64,000 bases of DNA, from assembly GCA_026014815.1 (NCBI GenBank), contig JAOZHP010000076.1, positions 1 to 64,000 of the forward strand, written 5' to 3'. A model generated the notes under the pieces. It did not search any database, was not told the origin of the DNA, and saw only the letters and a list, made by a program, of their open reading frames with translations. This document shows positions 49,321 through 59,427 of this stretch, piece by piece. The position numbers and the translations under genes were made by a program. Position 1 is the first letter of the stretch; each line of letters opens with the position of its first letter. This stretch comes from Candidatus Bathyarchaeota archaeon (GTDB lineage Archaea; Thermoproteota; Bathyarchaeia; TCS64).

Positions 49321-52311
49321 TTGTTTCGACTGAATCGCGATTTGAGCAAAGGTAGCAGTCAGGAAGCCACCTACGGCTTTAATCCAGCTACAGCAAAGAC
49401 ACTGTTAATTGTAGTTATGTTAATGCTGAGTAATCCAGTTCCAGCAAGGGGTTTACTCAGCGAACCAAACCTGTCATCTGATTCTGGTGACGTCGGTGAC
49501 CTTGTGCATGTTTATGGAAACGAGGGAGACGTAGGAGGAGGCCTGACTGCTTTGCTCTACTGGGACTCGGTGAAACAGTGGGACGGAACCAAAGGTATCC
49601 TGAATGCCTCTGTCTCGGAGCCCAGTGGATACTATACAATGAGTTTCACGGTCCCCGAGTCAACAGGAGGAAAACATTACCTATGGGTAACCGACGACTT
49701 CACAGGCTCAAAGACCAGTACAGAGTTCACCGTGACACCCTCACTAATAATGGACACCCTTTACCTGACTCCGAGTAACACTGAGACCTTCCTAGGGAAA
49801 GGATTTGGGGGGGATACTCAGGTCACCTTCATGCTTCGCAGACATGTAAGCGAACAGTTCAATGATTGGCCTTCCACCTCCACCTTACAATTAATAGGAA
49901 CAGGGGATGATGTAACCACCCGGTTTACAGGCACGTTGAGTAACCTGCCATTAAAACCAGGCACAGCTCAGGTCACCTGCGATCTTATCACTCTCGCTGA
50001 CACTGGAAACGGGACCATCATTGGGTCTGGTGGCTACGGTGAAATCGATTATGTGACCGGAGATTTCTCCGTCTCGTTTTCCGATCCTCCTTCCTTAGGT
50101 TCAGATATCGACCTCGCGTACGAGTTTTTCGAGGAAGTGGCTAACGAGGTGTATCCACTTGACCGATACACCACAAGCAGCTCGAGGGGAAATTTCATGA
50201 AGGATCTTACCATACCCCAGGTACCATATGGAAGTTACTGGTTCTGCGCCATGGACTCTGTGAACAACACGGAGGTAGTAGCCGTAGAGGTCTCTCCCAT
50301 CGTCAAACTTAGCAAGACTTCGGTTGATACGGGCGACGTTATTCAGGTTCGTGGCGAAGACTTTACCCCAGGCTCATATATCCGTAGTCAGGACATCAAG
50401 CTCTACTCAGAGGAATGGAACGGGAGCTATTGCGCCATCTATAATTACCCTGGCGGGGCAGGGGTCCCCATTGACCCGGATGGGGAGTTCACGATAAATG
50501 TGATCATGCCTAACCCGCCGAAGACAGGTGATTACACGTTACTAGTGAGCGATAGCACTGGAGTAAAAAACGAGAAAACAATAACTGTAAACACACGTGC
50601 GAGCGTCCAACTGTCTGTATCCACCGTTGATGACGAGCACACCATTACAGTGACTGGAAAACACTTTACCAACATCAAGGGTCGACAAGTATCTTTTGAG
50701 CTATGGAACATATCGGGAGATCCCTCGGATGGAATAATCCCCATTGGCGCTGCCACAACAGATGCGTTTGGGTCCTTCACCCAAACCATCTCGATAAGCA
50801 AAGTACAACACCTTCAATACTTGTTCGTGGCCGTTATCGACGAGGACTCGATACAGGCAAGTGAGCCTTTACAGATCACCTCACTAAGCGTGACATTGTA
50901 TACGGAGCAAGGTAAACCTGGAGACGAAGTAAAGTTATCCGGGAACGGCTTCACTAAAAACAGTAACTGGAGCGCCAAACTAAACACCACAACCGTGATC
51001 GAGGCCGATGAGGGAACCACCAACAGCAAGGGACAACTAAGGATAGGATACAAGTCACCATCGTTCACTGTCCCGGAGCTTGAGCTAGGAATCTACAGGT
51101 TAATCGTTACAGATGAGACACTCAAAAGATCCATACAGATACCGTTTACCATTCTTGAGGAAGAACTATCAATAAACACAGAGTACCCTGTCCCAAGGTT
51201 CACGACAGATACGACTTACAAAGAGGGAGAAGCGGTACTATTCAATGCGTCAGAGTCTTCGGACTCAGATGGAATCATAATCTCATATAAATGGGATTTC
51301 GGTGACGGCGATTCATCAACAAAGCCAGTAGCTTATCATACCTTCAATCAAGACGGTATATTCACTGTCTCCCTCACGGTAAAAGACAACAAGAACGCAA
51401 AATCTACTAAAAGTAAAACACTGGTTATAGTGGACTTAGACCCCGCACCAAACTTTGATGCAAGCAAAGAAGAAGGATACAATCCCTTAACAGTAAAGTT
51501 CACGGACACCTCGAGTCTCCACGACCTCGTAACCTACAGGCAATGGGACTTTGGAGATGGCTCCACAAGCCAGCAAGAGAACCCGGAGCACACCTACACA
51601 ATGTTCGGCGTTTACACCGTCAGCCTTACATTAAGAGAGATCGACGGCGATGAGGTTGTCATGGAAAAGACTCAGTTAATAGTTGTTATGGGGGATGACA
51701 ATGCCCCCCCACGAGTTCATACCGTCGAGTCATCCGTCACAGGTAAACAATGCACACTCTACGCAGTTGTCACTGACAACTCTGACATCAAGTCAGTATA
51801 CATCCGGGCTTATGATGGAAACGAGTACGAACTCATAGAAGATTACAATCTACCGGGACTTTACATGGTAACCATCCCATATGTGTCTTCAGAGACGGTT
51901 GATCCTGTCCTGTACGCTATGGATTATAACGGCAACTATGCACAGCAATCAGTAATTCTTCCACCGAGCAGCGACAATGAAACAGTGTCAATTACTCTCA
52001 GCACAGGCTGGAACAGCGTAACACTTGCTCCAGATATCACCTTTGGGTCTATCGAGAGCCTCATAGAGTCTGTTGAATGTTTCGGGTCAATAATCGATGT
52101 TTACGGTTCCGTCGTATATGGCACATCACCACAAGTCAAATCACCATACGTAAAGTCCATCTGGACCATCGACGAGTACCGGGGATACCTGATGTACGAC
52201 CCAGCAACAGGCATAAGCGACTTCGACAGCCTCATAGGCGGAAGAGAGTACTGGGTTTACGTTGACGGCAGCCTCCCTGTGGCCATGGATATACGCCTCG
52301 TTACTAGTTAG
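49321..52311 (+). CDS. Large secreted PKD-repeat surface protein
   Basis: A 996-residue protein. A signal peptide lies around residues 25-45 (KTLLIVVMLMLSNPVPARG). Several Ig-like or IPT-like modules follow (40-610), for example VDTGDVIQVRGEDFTPGS. Two PKD domains are at about 623-705 and 706-790, with the typical YKWDFGDGDSS and RQWDFGDGSTS. The C-terminal domain (890-990) starts with STGWNSVTLAPDI, as in some surface adhesins. No C-terminal membrane helix is visible. The start is TTG. It is the first of five secreted or anchored proteins in a row on the plus strand. Confidence 0.82.
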   Translation: MFRLNRDLSKGSSQEATYGFNPATAKTLLIVVMLMLSNPVPARGLLSEPNLSSDSGDVGDLVHVYGNEGDVGGGLTALLYWDSVKQWDGTKGILNASVSEPSGYYTMSFTVPESTGGKHYLWVTDDFTGSKTSTEFTVTPSLIMDTLYLTPSNTETFLGKGFGGDTQVTFMLRRHVSEQFNDWPSTSTLQLIGTGDDVTTRFTGTLSNLPLKPGTAQVTCDLITLADTGNGTIIGSGGYGEIDYVTGDFSVSFSDPPSLGSDIDLAYEFFEEVANEVYPLDRYTTSSSRGNFMKDLTIPQVPYGSYWFCAMDSVNNTEVVAVEVSPIVKLSKTSVDTGDVIQVRGEDFTPGSYIRSQDIKLYSEEWNGSYCAIYNYPGGAGVPIDPDGEFTINVIMPNPPKTGDYTLLVSDSTGVKNEKTITVNTRASVQLSVSTVDDEHTITVTGKHFTNIKGRQVSFELWNISGDPSDGIIPIGAATTDAFGSFTQTISISKVQHLQYLFVAVIDEDSIQASEPLQITSLSVTLYTEQGKPGDEVKLSGNGFTKNSNWSAKLNTTTVIEADEGTTNSKGQLRIGYKSPSFTVPELELGIYRLIVTDETLKRSIQIPFTILEEELSINTEYPVPRFTTDTTYKEGEAVLFNASESSDSDGIIISYKWDFGDGDSSTKPVAYHTFNQDGIFTVSLTVKDNKNAKSTKSKTLVIVDLDPAPNFDASKEEGYNPLTVKFTDTSSLHDLVTYRQWDFGDGSTSQQENPEHTYTMFGVYTVSLTLREIDGDEVVMEKTQLIVVMGDDNAPPRVHTVESSVTGKQCTLYAVVTDNSDIKSVYIRAYDGNEYELIEDYNLPGLYMVTIPYVSSETVDPVLYAMDYNGNYAQQSVILPPSSDNETVSITLSTGWNSVTLAPDITFGSIESLIESVECFGSIIDVYGSVVYGTSPQVKSPYVKSIWTIDEYRGYLMYDPATGISDFDSLIGGREYWVYVDGSLPVAMDIRLVTS

Positions 52312-52368
52312 TGGCTTCACACACAACATTATACACAGTTTTCAGTCAATACCTGTTGAGTATTCGAC

Positions 52369-53778
52369 TTGAAGACGCATCTAGCTCGTGCCATCACAAT
52401 GCTAGCCATAGTTCTAGGTATGTTTCTCACGTTGACGAGCGTCCATGCGGTGCCTGATCTTCCTCACGCAGTGAGTGGGATTGTCACCATCAACGGTAAA
52501 CCAGTACAGGAAATACTGTTATTGGAGGCCAAGATCAATGGCTCAAGCTACTCAGCGACGTATCTGAAGGAAGGCGAGTTTGGAGTAACGCCCACCTTCA
52601 AAGTGCCCATGGATGACCCTGATACGAGCCTAATAGAAGGAGCACATAACGGTGACCTCATAGAGATCTATCTCGACGGCATCAAGGTCACCGAGCTGCT
52701 GTTCGAGTCAGGGCTCGTATCACGGCTAGTTCTTGATGTCTCTCATATCGCTGAGCTTGGAAACGAGCCCCCTCAAGCGGTTATTGGCCCATTCTCTGAG
52801 GCAGTAAATGGTTACAGCTTTGTTTTGAAGGGAAGCGATTCCTCCGATCCTGATGAAAACTCATTGACTTATAACTGGGACTTTGATAACGGGGGCTCCT
52901 CAAATGAACCTAACCCGGTTCACATCTACCAGTTCCCTGGCACATATAACGTGTCATTAACCGTGACAGACACATATGGAGACAGTGACACCCAGCATAT
53001 CCAGGTAAATGTTCAACGTAAACCAGACCCTGTGTACTGGAAGCTTTATGATGTCTCACTACTGGGTGAGATGAACCATGTACTCGACAGTGACTCAGGG
53101 ATACGGATGGAACTCCTATGCGTGGACAACAACGGTCTTACTCTGTACGAGTATGACAGGGTTTTCCTGACCAACAATCTACCCTACTCATATGAACATG
53201 AATTGTATGGAGTTTCCTTCAGCAATCCAGATGCCACAAGCTGGCCCATATACATGGAGATAGAGATCCCTCAACATTACTCCACGGAGCCGCCTGCCCT
53301 TTACTCATGGATTGATGGAAGATGGACGAAATGTGGGTCATCGGGGTCCATCATCGGTGAGCAGAAGCTCTGGGCTTACTTATATCAAGGCGACATGGGA
53401 GAAGGGATATTCCTAGTTGGCTCAGACCCAGGAGAATATGTCGAGGTCAAAGAGGTCACCGCCACCGTAACCGAGATGAATGATTACCTGATTACTGCAA
53501 AGTTACAGAGCATTGGATACACGGGCGACTACGATGTTTATCTGCGCGTAGATGACGCGCTCATCAGCAAACAGTCAACATATCTTCACTCAGGCCAGCA
53601 AGCAGAAGTAGCGTTTACGGCGAACCTTGGAGGCGGTAGCCACGAAGTTTCTGTCAACGGTCTATCGAAAAACGTAAAGTCCGCGTCCGTCCTTAATTCT
53701 TCATTTATCATTGGGTTAGGATTGGTGCCAATAGTTGCGTTCGGGTTGTTCTCTTCTAGGATAAAAAGAATAATCTAG
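52369..53778 (+). CDS. Membrane-anchored PKD-domain surface protein
   Basis: A 469-residue protein. Its signal peptide is residues 1-28 (MLAIVLGMFLTLTSVHA, core). A region to about 130 is followed by a PKD domain at about 134-214 (LTYNWDFDNGGSSNEP). An unnamed domain then contains YSWIDGRWTKCGSSG, with a region similar to one in the protein at 56764. A CARDB-like domain (about 365-440) precedes the C-terminal membrane helix (IIGLGLVPIVAFGLFSS, about 445-462). It is held on the outer face by this anchor. The start is TTG. Confidence 0.78.
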   Translation: MKTHLARAITMLAIVLGMFLTLTSVHAVPDLPHAVSGIVTINGKPVQEILLLEAKINGSSYSATYLKEGEFGVTPTFKVPMDDPDTSLIEGAHNGDLIEIYLDGIKVTELLFESGLVSRLVLDVSHIAELGNEPPQAVIGPFSEAVNGYSFVLKGSDSSDPDENSLTYNWDFDNGGSSNEPNPVHIYQFPGTYNVSLTVTDTYGDSDTQHIQVNVQRKPDPVYWKLYDVSLLGEMNHVLDSDSGIRMELLCVDNNGLTLYEYDRVFLTNNLPYSYEHELYGVSFSNPDATSWPIYMEIEIPQHYSTEPPALYSWIDGRWTKCGSSGSIIGEQKLWAYLYQGDMGEGIFLVGSDPGEYVEVKEVTATVTEMNDYLITAKLQSIGYTGDYDVYLRVDDALISKQSTYLHSGQQAEVAFTANLGGGSHEVSVNGLSKNVKSASVLNSSFIIGLGLVPIVAFGLFSSRIKRII

Positions 53779-53947
53779 CCCAGTAACATAGTTAATTTCA
53801 GCTATAAACAACGATAATCAGAATAATTAATTTATTTGATTACCAATGTATCAGATATTTTCACACCTTTTATGCACATTTATTTTCTTTCATTTACAGA
53901 AAAGTAAATAACGATGAATCTGAGATACTGTTCAGGAAGGAATCACT

Positions 53948-56674
53948 ATGCAAAATAAACTCAAATTATCACTATACAAATTCATTATGCTGATCACAGC
54001 GTGTTTACTGTGTTCGATCGTTATGGTCGGAGCAGCGACATCCACTGATTTCCCAGTAGAGGTTGACATTAACTCAGGAGCGGATGTCTTCCAGTTTGCA
54101 CGTCACACTGGAAGTGCTACAGAGGGAAACTGGATACTTCTATCCGGGGGTACATCAGTAACAATGCCAACTGTAACACTCATTTATTCCGGTATCTCCA
54201 GTACAAATTATGATAAAGGAGGTAATAACGTCGATATTCAAGCTCTATCAGAGGTAATTGGTGACTCGGTGATTTATCCTTATGCAACTCATCAGATATT
54301 CTCGACAAGTCAGACAATCGATTATACTTTCTACGGTAGAACTAGTCTAGCGACGGATAGTGTTGACGTCAAACTCATCAAAGTCACAGATCCGACTGAC
54401 TACGAGACCGCTGCGTCAGATATCTTCAACGGTGATCCAGCGGCTCTTCAAACTATACTTGATAACCCAGACTATGATACATCAACGACCCTCGATGGTA
54501 ATGGTGACATACTTGGAGGAAGCATCCCGGCACAATCCGCTGGGGACTATATCATGGTAATAATGTGGGATGACGGCACATTGTACAAGATCTACTCTGC
54601 TACTATAGTTGAGGTAGTCGATTATGGATGCACTGTTACAGTACCTACCTCAGTAAGAGAAGGCTATGACTTGGAACTGGATATTACCTTAACAGGCGCC
54701 CCCGCCGGGTCGTACATCTATGGAGCAGCGATAATTAAGGAAACCGAGTATTCTCTCGATCTCGCGGTTACCACCGGTGGCTCGATCGATAGCACAGATG
54801 TCACTGTTAATGGTGCAGCCTTGTTAGAGGGATCTGGTTCATCTTTTGCTCTCTTTGGAGGAGGATTCTCAGATTTGCATCTCGATGACGCCCAGACACT
54901 GTTATCTCAGATGTTTCCATCATCCAGCTACGCGTTAGCGTTCTCAACTACAACCTCAACTAACACATACACGCTCAAACTTACAACTGAAGGACTTGAT
55001 GAAGCTAATTATAAGGTACTAGTAGGTGTCTGGGATACATCAGGCGATCTATTTACAGGAGACCGAATACTTGGATTCGCCGAGGGAACTGTCTACGTTG
55101 ATAAAGTCAGCCTTGGTACCCCTGGCCCACTTGTTCCCCCATTACCTGAACCAGAAGATGTAGAAGAAATGCCTTTAGATGAGGCTGTCGAGACGATTCT
55201 GGGATTATCCACTGAAGATGCCGCGGATATAATCGATGAACTCAGCGACGAAAAAGCCGCAGAGATCATAGAGGAACTCGACACTGAAACAGCAGTCGAT
55301 ATCATAGAGGAAGTCTCCGAGGAGACAGCGAAAGCTATCATTGAAAACATTGATGAAGAGACTGCAGCAGAGATTCTTGAGCAACTCGACGAGGAAACTG
55401 CAGTAGATCTCATCGTTGCACAGGAGACTGAGAAAGCCGCAGATATAGTTGAACAGATGAATGCTACTGATGCCGCTGAGATCATCGAAGCTGGAGCCGA
55501 TGAACCTGAATCTTTCGATGCCTTTACTGACATCCTAAATGAAATGGACGAGGAGGCGACAGCTGATATTCTATTGGAGCTCACTATCGAGACCGGTGCT
55601 CAAATTGTCGAGGAAATGGCTACTAAAGACTTGACGGCAGCTGCGGAACGTGTTGAAGCCGCGGTTAAGAAACGGCTTGCCGAGACTGATCCAGAGTTAG
55701 CTGCTGAGGTAATGGCGAAAGTCATTGATACCTTGGAAAATGTCTCAGTCGAGTCATTGGTTGACTTGTTCGTCACAATCGCTAATCTACCTGCAACGCC
55801 TTCAACTGTGGCAGATGTCTTTGAGGCGATGTCTATATCCAAGACCCTTGAGGTCATCTCGTCTTGGGTGGATGTTGGGTTCGAGGAAGAACTGGCCCTA
55901 GTATTCAGTTACCTGACACCTGATACACTTGAAGGAATCTACCTAGGGATGGCAGAAGCTGAAAGAACTGTTCTCTATCCATACCTAGATACAGCCACGG
56001 TTGCAGCTCTACCCGCATTAGGCGAATTGCAAGTTGAGTTATCCGTTAACCCAGAGTCAGTAGAGCCGGGAGACGATGTCACGATAACCGCTGAACTCAC
56101 CAACATAGGAGACGAAACCGGAGACTATACGATAACACTGAATGTGGATGGTGAGGAAACTGATGCGGAGATCATAACTCTGGCACCGGACGAATCCACG
56201 ACACTAACATGGACAATATCAAGAGACACGCCTGGAAGCTACACAGTTGATGTAGCTGGTGAGGCAACCGAGTTCACAGTTGAGGTACCTCTATCGCCCG
56301 CCGAGTTCCAGATCTCGGGATTGACAGTGAACCCCTCAACAGTCGAGTCCGGAGAGGACGTGACTGTTACAGTTACTGTCGAGAACGTCGGTGAACTATT
56401 GGGTACATATGAAGTCGAGGTAATGCTAGACGGCGTAAAAGTTGACGAGACATCTGGCCCACTCTCCGGAGAAAGCGAGACTTCTGTTACCTTTACAGTT
56501 TCTTCTGACGAGACAGGCACTCACACGGTAGCTGTCGATGGGCTATCGGCTCAGTTCAGCGTGGAAGAACCACCAGAGCCACCGGCACCATCATTCCCGT
56601 GGATACCCGTAGCTGTTGGTTTAATAGTTGTAGCCGCAATAGCGTTCTACTTCTATAACCAGCGGACTCAGTAA
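53948..56674 (+). CDS. Surface protein with MgtE-N-like helical repeats and CARDB domains
   Basis: This 908-residue protein has a signal peptide at about residues 12-30. A beta-rich region runs to about 400. A helical repeat region of about 15-residue units follows (about 405-545), for example DEKAAEIIEELDTETAVDII and EETAAEILEQLDEETA. The repeat has the consensus E-x-A-A-x-I-I-E-x-L-D and looks like the MgtE N-terminal superhelix. Two CARDB-like domains follow at about 695-785 and 786-875 (VNPESVEPGDDVTITAEL and VNPSTVESGEDVTVTVTV). The protein ends in a membrane helix. The region may act as an extracellular helical scaffold. Confidence 0.82.
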   Translation: MQNKLKLSLYKFIMLITACLLCSIVMVGAATSTDFPVEVDINSGADVFQFARHTGSATEGNWILLSGGTSVTMPTVTLIYSGISSTNYDKGGNNVDIQALSEVIGDSVIYPYATHQIFSTSQTIDYTFYGRTSLATDSVDVKLIKVTDPTDYETAASDIFNGDPAALQTILDNPDYDTSTTLDGNGDILGGSIPAQSAGDYIMVIMWDDGTLYKIYSATIVEVVDYGCTVTVPTSVREGYDLELDITLTGAPAGSYIYGAAIIKETEYSLDLAVTTGGSIDSTDVTVNGAALLEGSGSSFALFGGGFSDLHLDDAQTLLSQMFPSSSYALAFSTTTSTNTYTLKLTTEGLDEANYKVLVGVWDTSGDLFTGDRILGFAEGTVYVDKVSLGTPGPLVPPLPEPEDVEEMPLDEAVETILGLSTEDAADIIDELSDEKAAEIIEELDTETAVDIIEEVSEETAKAIIENIDEETAAEILEQLDEETAVDLIVAQETEKAADIVEQMNATDAAEIIEAGADEPESFDAFTDILNEMDEEATADILLELTIETGAQIVEEMATKDLTAAAERVEAAVKKRLAETDPELAAEVMAKVIDTLENVSVESLVDLFVTIANLPATPSTVADVFEAMSISKTLEVISSWVDVGFEEELALVFSYLTPDTLEGIYLGMAEAERTVLYPYLDTATVAALPALGELQVELSVNPESVEPGDDVTITAELTNIGDETGDYTITLNVDGEETDAEIITLAPDESTTLTWTISRDTPGSYTVDVAGEATEFTVEVPLSPAEFQISGLTVNPSTVESGEDVTVTVTVENVGELLGTYEVEVMLDGVKVDETSGPLSGESETSVTFTVSSDETGTHTVAVDGLSAQFSVEEPPEPPAPSFPWIPVAVGLIVVAAIAFYFYNQRTQ

Positions 56675-56763
56675 ACATCATTTCCATTTTTTCTTACTTT
56701 ATACCATAAACAGTATTACGTTGTTGTGAAATCCTCTAATTTTTTAACTACACACTCGTTCAT

Positions 56764-59031
56764 ATGTTCAGAGATTCGGTCGAAATGAAAAAAATCATAA
56801 TTTTGATTTTAATCTGGCATTTTATAATACCTGGTGTATTTGGGGTTGTTTCATCAGTCGATTACTCTCCAAGCTCTCCAACACAAGGAGACACTCTGAA
56901 CATCAATATACTGGCATCAGCAAACGAAGAGGTAGATATCACAATCGTGTTCGAAAAAGAAGTACCCGTCGAGAATGGTGGATACAAATACGAATTATTT
57001 GATGTACTCATCCCACAACGCCCTAACAAGTTCTCCGTCAAAGCTACAGGTGTCGATAACTTGGTTGTAGCCGTTAGGATGATGGGGATCTGGGTCAGTC
57101 TGAATAAGGACGCCTCTGGTGGTGTAGCCACGATATCTCAGAGTAATATCCCCTCTGATCACTACGATACACAGATCAAAGGAGACGCTGCAGTGGGCCA
57201 ATCAACTGTCCACCTAAAAATAACGGCTCAAACCACAGTGACAACTGAATCAGATGGTCATTACACTTTTTATTACGATACTAGTAGCCTGCCTCCAGGA
57301 ACTTTCACCGCAAATGTCGGAGGCGTCACGAAGACATTGACCTTAAAGTCTGCTAGTTCCTCATCATCAGGAGGAACTCCGACAATTCTTCCCCCAGTAG
57401 CGAGGTTTCAACACAATGGATCGCTCTACGTTAATGACTCGATAATTTTTGACGCCTCAGACTCATCTAGAGGAACTGGGAGTATCGTTTCGTATTCATG
57501 GGACTTTGGGGATGGAACGACAGGATCAGGCGAAACAATTTCTCACGTGTTCAATACCATCAAAACATACGCAGTCACACTTACCGTGAAGGACTCCCTA
57601 AACCAAGTAAGCACTATAACTAGTTCACTTGATATCGGGTTGAGACCGAATGAATTTCCCATTGCTGTTGCAGGGTCTTCACGTACAGCTTTCACGGGGC
57701 AGAACTTGACTTTTAACGGACATAGGTCCGTTGATCCCGATGGAGATATAATTTCCTATCTCTGGGAATTCGATGACGGAACCATATCCACCAATGGTCT
57801 CGCAGAACATGTCTTTCTGATCCCTGGGAGATACAACGTAACTTTAACAGTTACAGATGATCGTCATGACTCCTCAACAAACCAAATAGAGATCACGGTT
57901 GTTGAGCCGCCGTCCCCAATCTCTAATGAAGTACAGACTAGATTGAGCATGAATAATAACTTGGTAGAGGCTCTGGGAGTGAAACTTGTCTTGAACACAA
58001 CGAGCGAGGTGAATGTTCTCCTTTACGAGTACACATCTAACCCTCACCCTCAAGTGGAGTTACCTAGTTACACCATCGGTCCAGTGATTGATGTAAGTGT
58101 AAGTGACCCAGACGCGGTACAATGGCCAGTATACTTCGAGTTGAGTTATAGTGGCATGAACGTCACTGAGGCATTGGAGATGGTTCTTGGACTATATTAT
58201 TACGAGGATGAAACATGGCATCGATGTGACAGCACTGGGGCATACCCAGAGAGAGATGTCGTTTGGGCTTTCATGACCCGAGAAGAGATGTCAGGTAGCC
58301 CTGTTCTTATCGGTGAGGTTGACCTACTTCCAGTCTTCAATGTATCTGATTTGGTGTATACTCCAGAGTCACCCGAAGTCGGTGACTTGATTCTGATAAA
58401 TGTGAAGGTTACGAACACAGGTGATAAACCTGAAGATGCTATTGTGTTGCTTGAGATAAATGATGAACCTGTCAATTCATCTATGATTTATCTTCATCCA
58501 TCTGAGACCGTGGAACTTGAGTTCCATCACACACCAGCAGATATCGGTGAAATGACTCTACGAGTAGATGATCTTACCCAAACTTTAGTGATTAATCCGA
58601 GAACATATCCTGATCTAGTCGTTAAACAATCATCCATCCCTGACGAGGTACTACCTTCCGAGGCATTTTCTATGGTTTTTTGGGTAACTAATCAAGGAGA
58701 TAAACCATCTGACTCTTTTGTCGTTAAATTAACGGTCAATGACTTGATTCTGGGTTCAAAGAGAATTCAGAGTTTAGATGTAGGTGAGGAAATTGAGGTT
58801 TCTTTTAATTGGGTCTCTACGATAACAGGTGAATTTTCGGGGAGCCTTGACTTGGACATAAATGGAGACGTGGAGGAAACAATCGAGGATAATAATGCGT
58901 TCAAGTTTTCTATCGCAGTCACTCAACCTTCAAATGGAAATTTTCAATATCTCTATGGTGTCGTTTTGATTATGCTTCTTGTTCTCGCCTGGAAGATATA
59001 TCCTTACCTTAAGGAAATAATTATAAGGTAA
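56764..59031 (+). CDS. Membrane-anchored surface protein with PKD and CARDB-like domains
   Basis: A 755-residue protein with a signal peptide near residues 8-28 (KKIIILILIWHFIIPGVFG). Two PKD domains lie at about 212-296 and 297-380 (YSWDFGDGTTGSG and YLWEFDDGTISTN). A domain shared with the protein at 52369 (VSVSDPDAVQWPVYFELSYS and YYYEDETWHRCDSTGAY) spans about 385-520. Two CARDB-like domains follow (525-710). A membrane helix ends the protein (YGVVLIMLLVLAWKIYPYL). Starting at ATG 56785 (residue 8) is equally likely. It is probably one of a group of cell-surface proteins. Confidence 0.8.
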   Translation: MFRDSVEMKKIIILILIWHFIIPGVFGVVSSVDYSPSSPTQGDTLNINILASANEEVDITIVFEKEVPVENGGYKYELFDVLIPQRPNKFSVKATGVDNLVVAVRMMGIWVSLNKDASGGVATISQSNIPSDHYDTQIKGDAAVGQSTVHLKITAQTTVTTESDGHYTFYYDTSSLPPGTFTANVGGVTKTLTLKSASSSSSGGTPTILPPVARFQHNGSLYVNDSIIFDASDSSRGTGSIVSYSWDFGDGTTGSGETISHVFNTIKTYAVTLTVKDSLNQVSTITSSLDIGLRPNEFPIAVAGSSRTAFTGQNLTFNGHRSVDPDGDIISYLWEFDDGTISTNGLAEHVFLIPGRYNVTLTVTDDRHDSSTNQIEITVVEPPSPISNEVQTRLSMNNNLVEALGVKLVLNTTSEVNVLLYEYTSNPHPQVELPSYTIGPVIDVSVSDPDAVQWPVYFELSYSGMNVTEALEMVLGLYYYEDETWHRCDSTGAYPERDVVWAFMTREEMSGSPVLIGEVDLLPVFNVSDLVYTPESPEVGDLILINVKVTNTGDKPEDAIVLLEINDEPVNSSMIYLHPSETVELEFHHTPADIGEMTLRVDDLTQTLVINPRTYPDLVVKQSSIPDEVLPSEAFSMVFWVTNQGDKPSDSFVVKLTVNDLILGSKRIQSLDVGEEIEVSFNWVSTITGEFSGSLDLDINGDVEETIEDNNAFKFSIAVTQPSNGNFQYLYGVVLIMLLVLAWKIYPYLKEIIIR

Positions 59032-59053
59032 TTTTTCTCACCGGATTTTCTGA

Positions 59054-59284
59054 TCATGCGTCGTCTTGCTTCTGCTCGATGAGGTTTTTCATTATCTTTA
59101 TGTTCTTATTCAGGAGGTTTTTCTGTTCCTCAAGTTCCTTCAGCTTCTTCTCGATGTCTGCCTTGGAGGCTTCTTTTCTCATGAACTCGAATATCTCGCT
59201 GTGCCCGTATTTGAGGTGAAAGTCCATCTGCTTCTTTTGGTCTCTTTCGAGTCCACAGAAAGGGCATACGTACATCTTGTCCAA
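59054..59284 (-). CDS. Small zinc-finger and coiled-coil protein
   Basis: A 76-residue protein with a C2H2-type finger at the N-terminus (YVCPFCGLERDQKKQMDFHL plus a following His) and a helix-rich C-terminal half (EKKLKELEEQKNLLNKNIK) that should form a coiled coil. A stand-alone zinc finger of this kind suggests DNA or protein binding. The ATG at 59284 was used. It sits between two surface-protein genes on the opposite strand. Confidence 0.7.
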   Translation of the reverse strand: MDKMYVCPFCGLERDQKKQMDFHLKYGHSEIFEFMRKEASKADIEKKLKELEEQKNLLNKNIKIMKNLIEQKQDDA

Positions 59285-59427
59285 TTATGTCCCCATGTTA
59301 ACTCGATAACTGGCGTTAATAACGGTTCCCCATGAAAATTAAGTAGTTCTGAGATTGGAAAAATGAATTATTAATTGATGTATCCTTATACCATAAACAA
59401 ATTATATAGTTTTATTTCAATCGATGA

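Noticed and set aside
55170-55600. DNA repeat array resembling a CRISPR
   Set aside because: The repetition is at the protein level (about 15-residue helix repeats) and the DNA units are not identical or separated by unique spacers. No other CRISPR-like array was seen.
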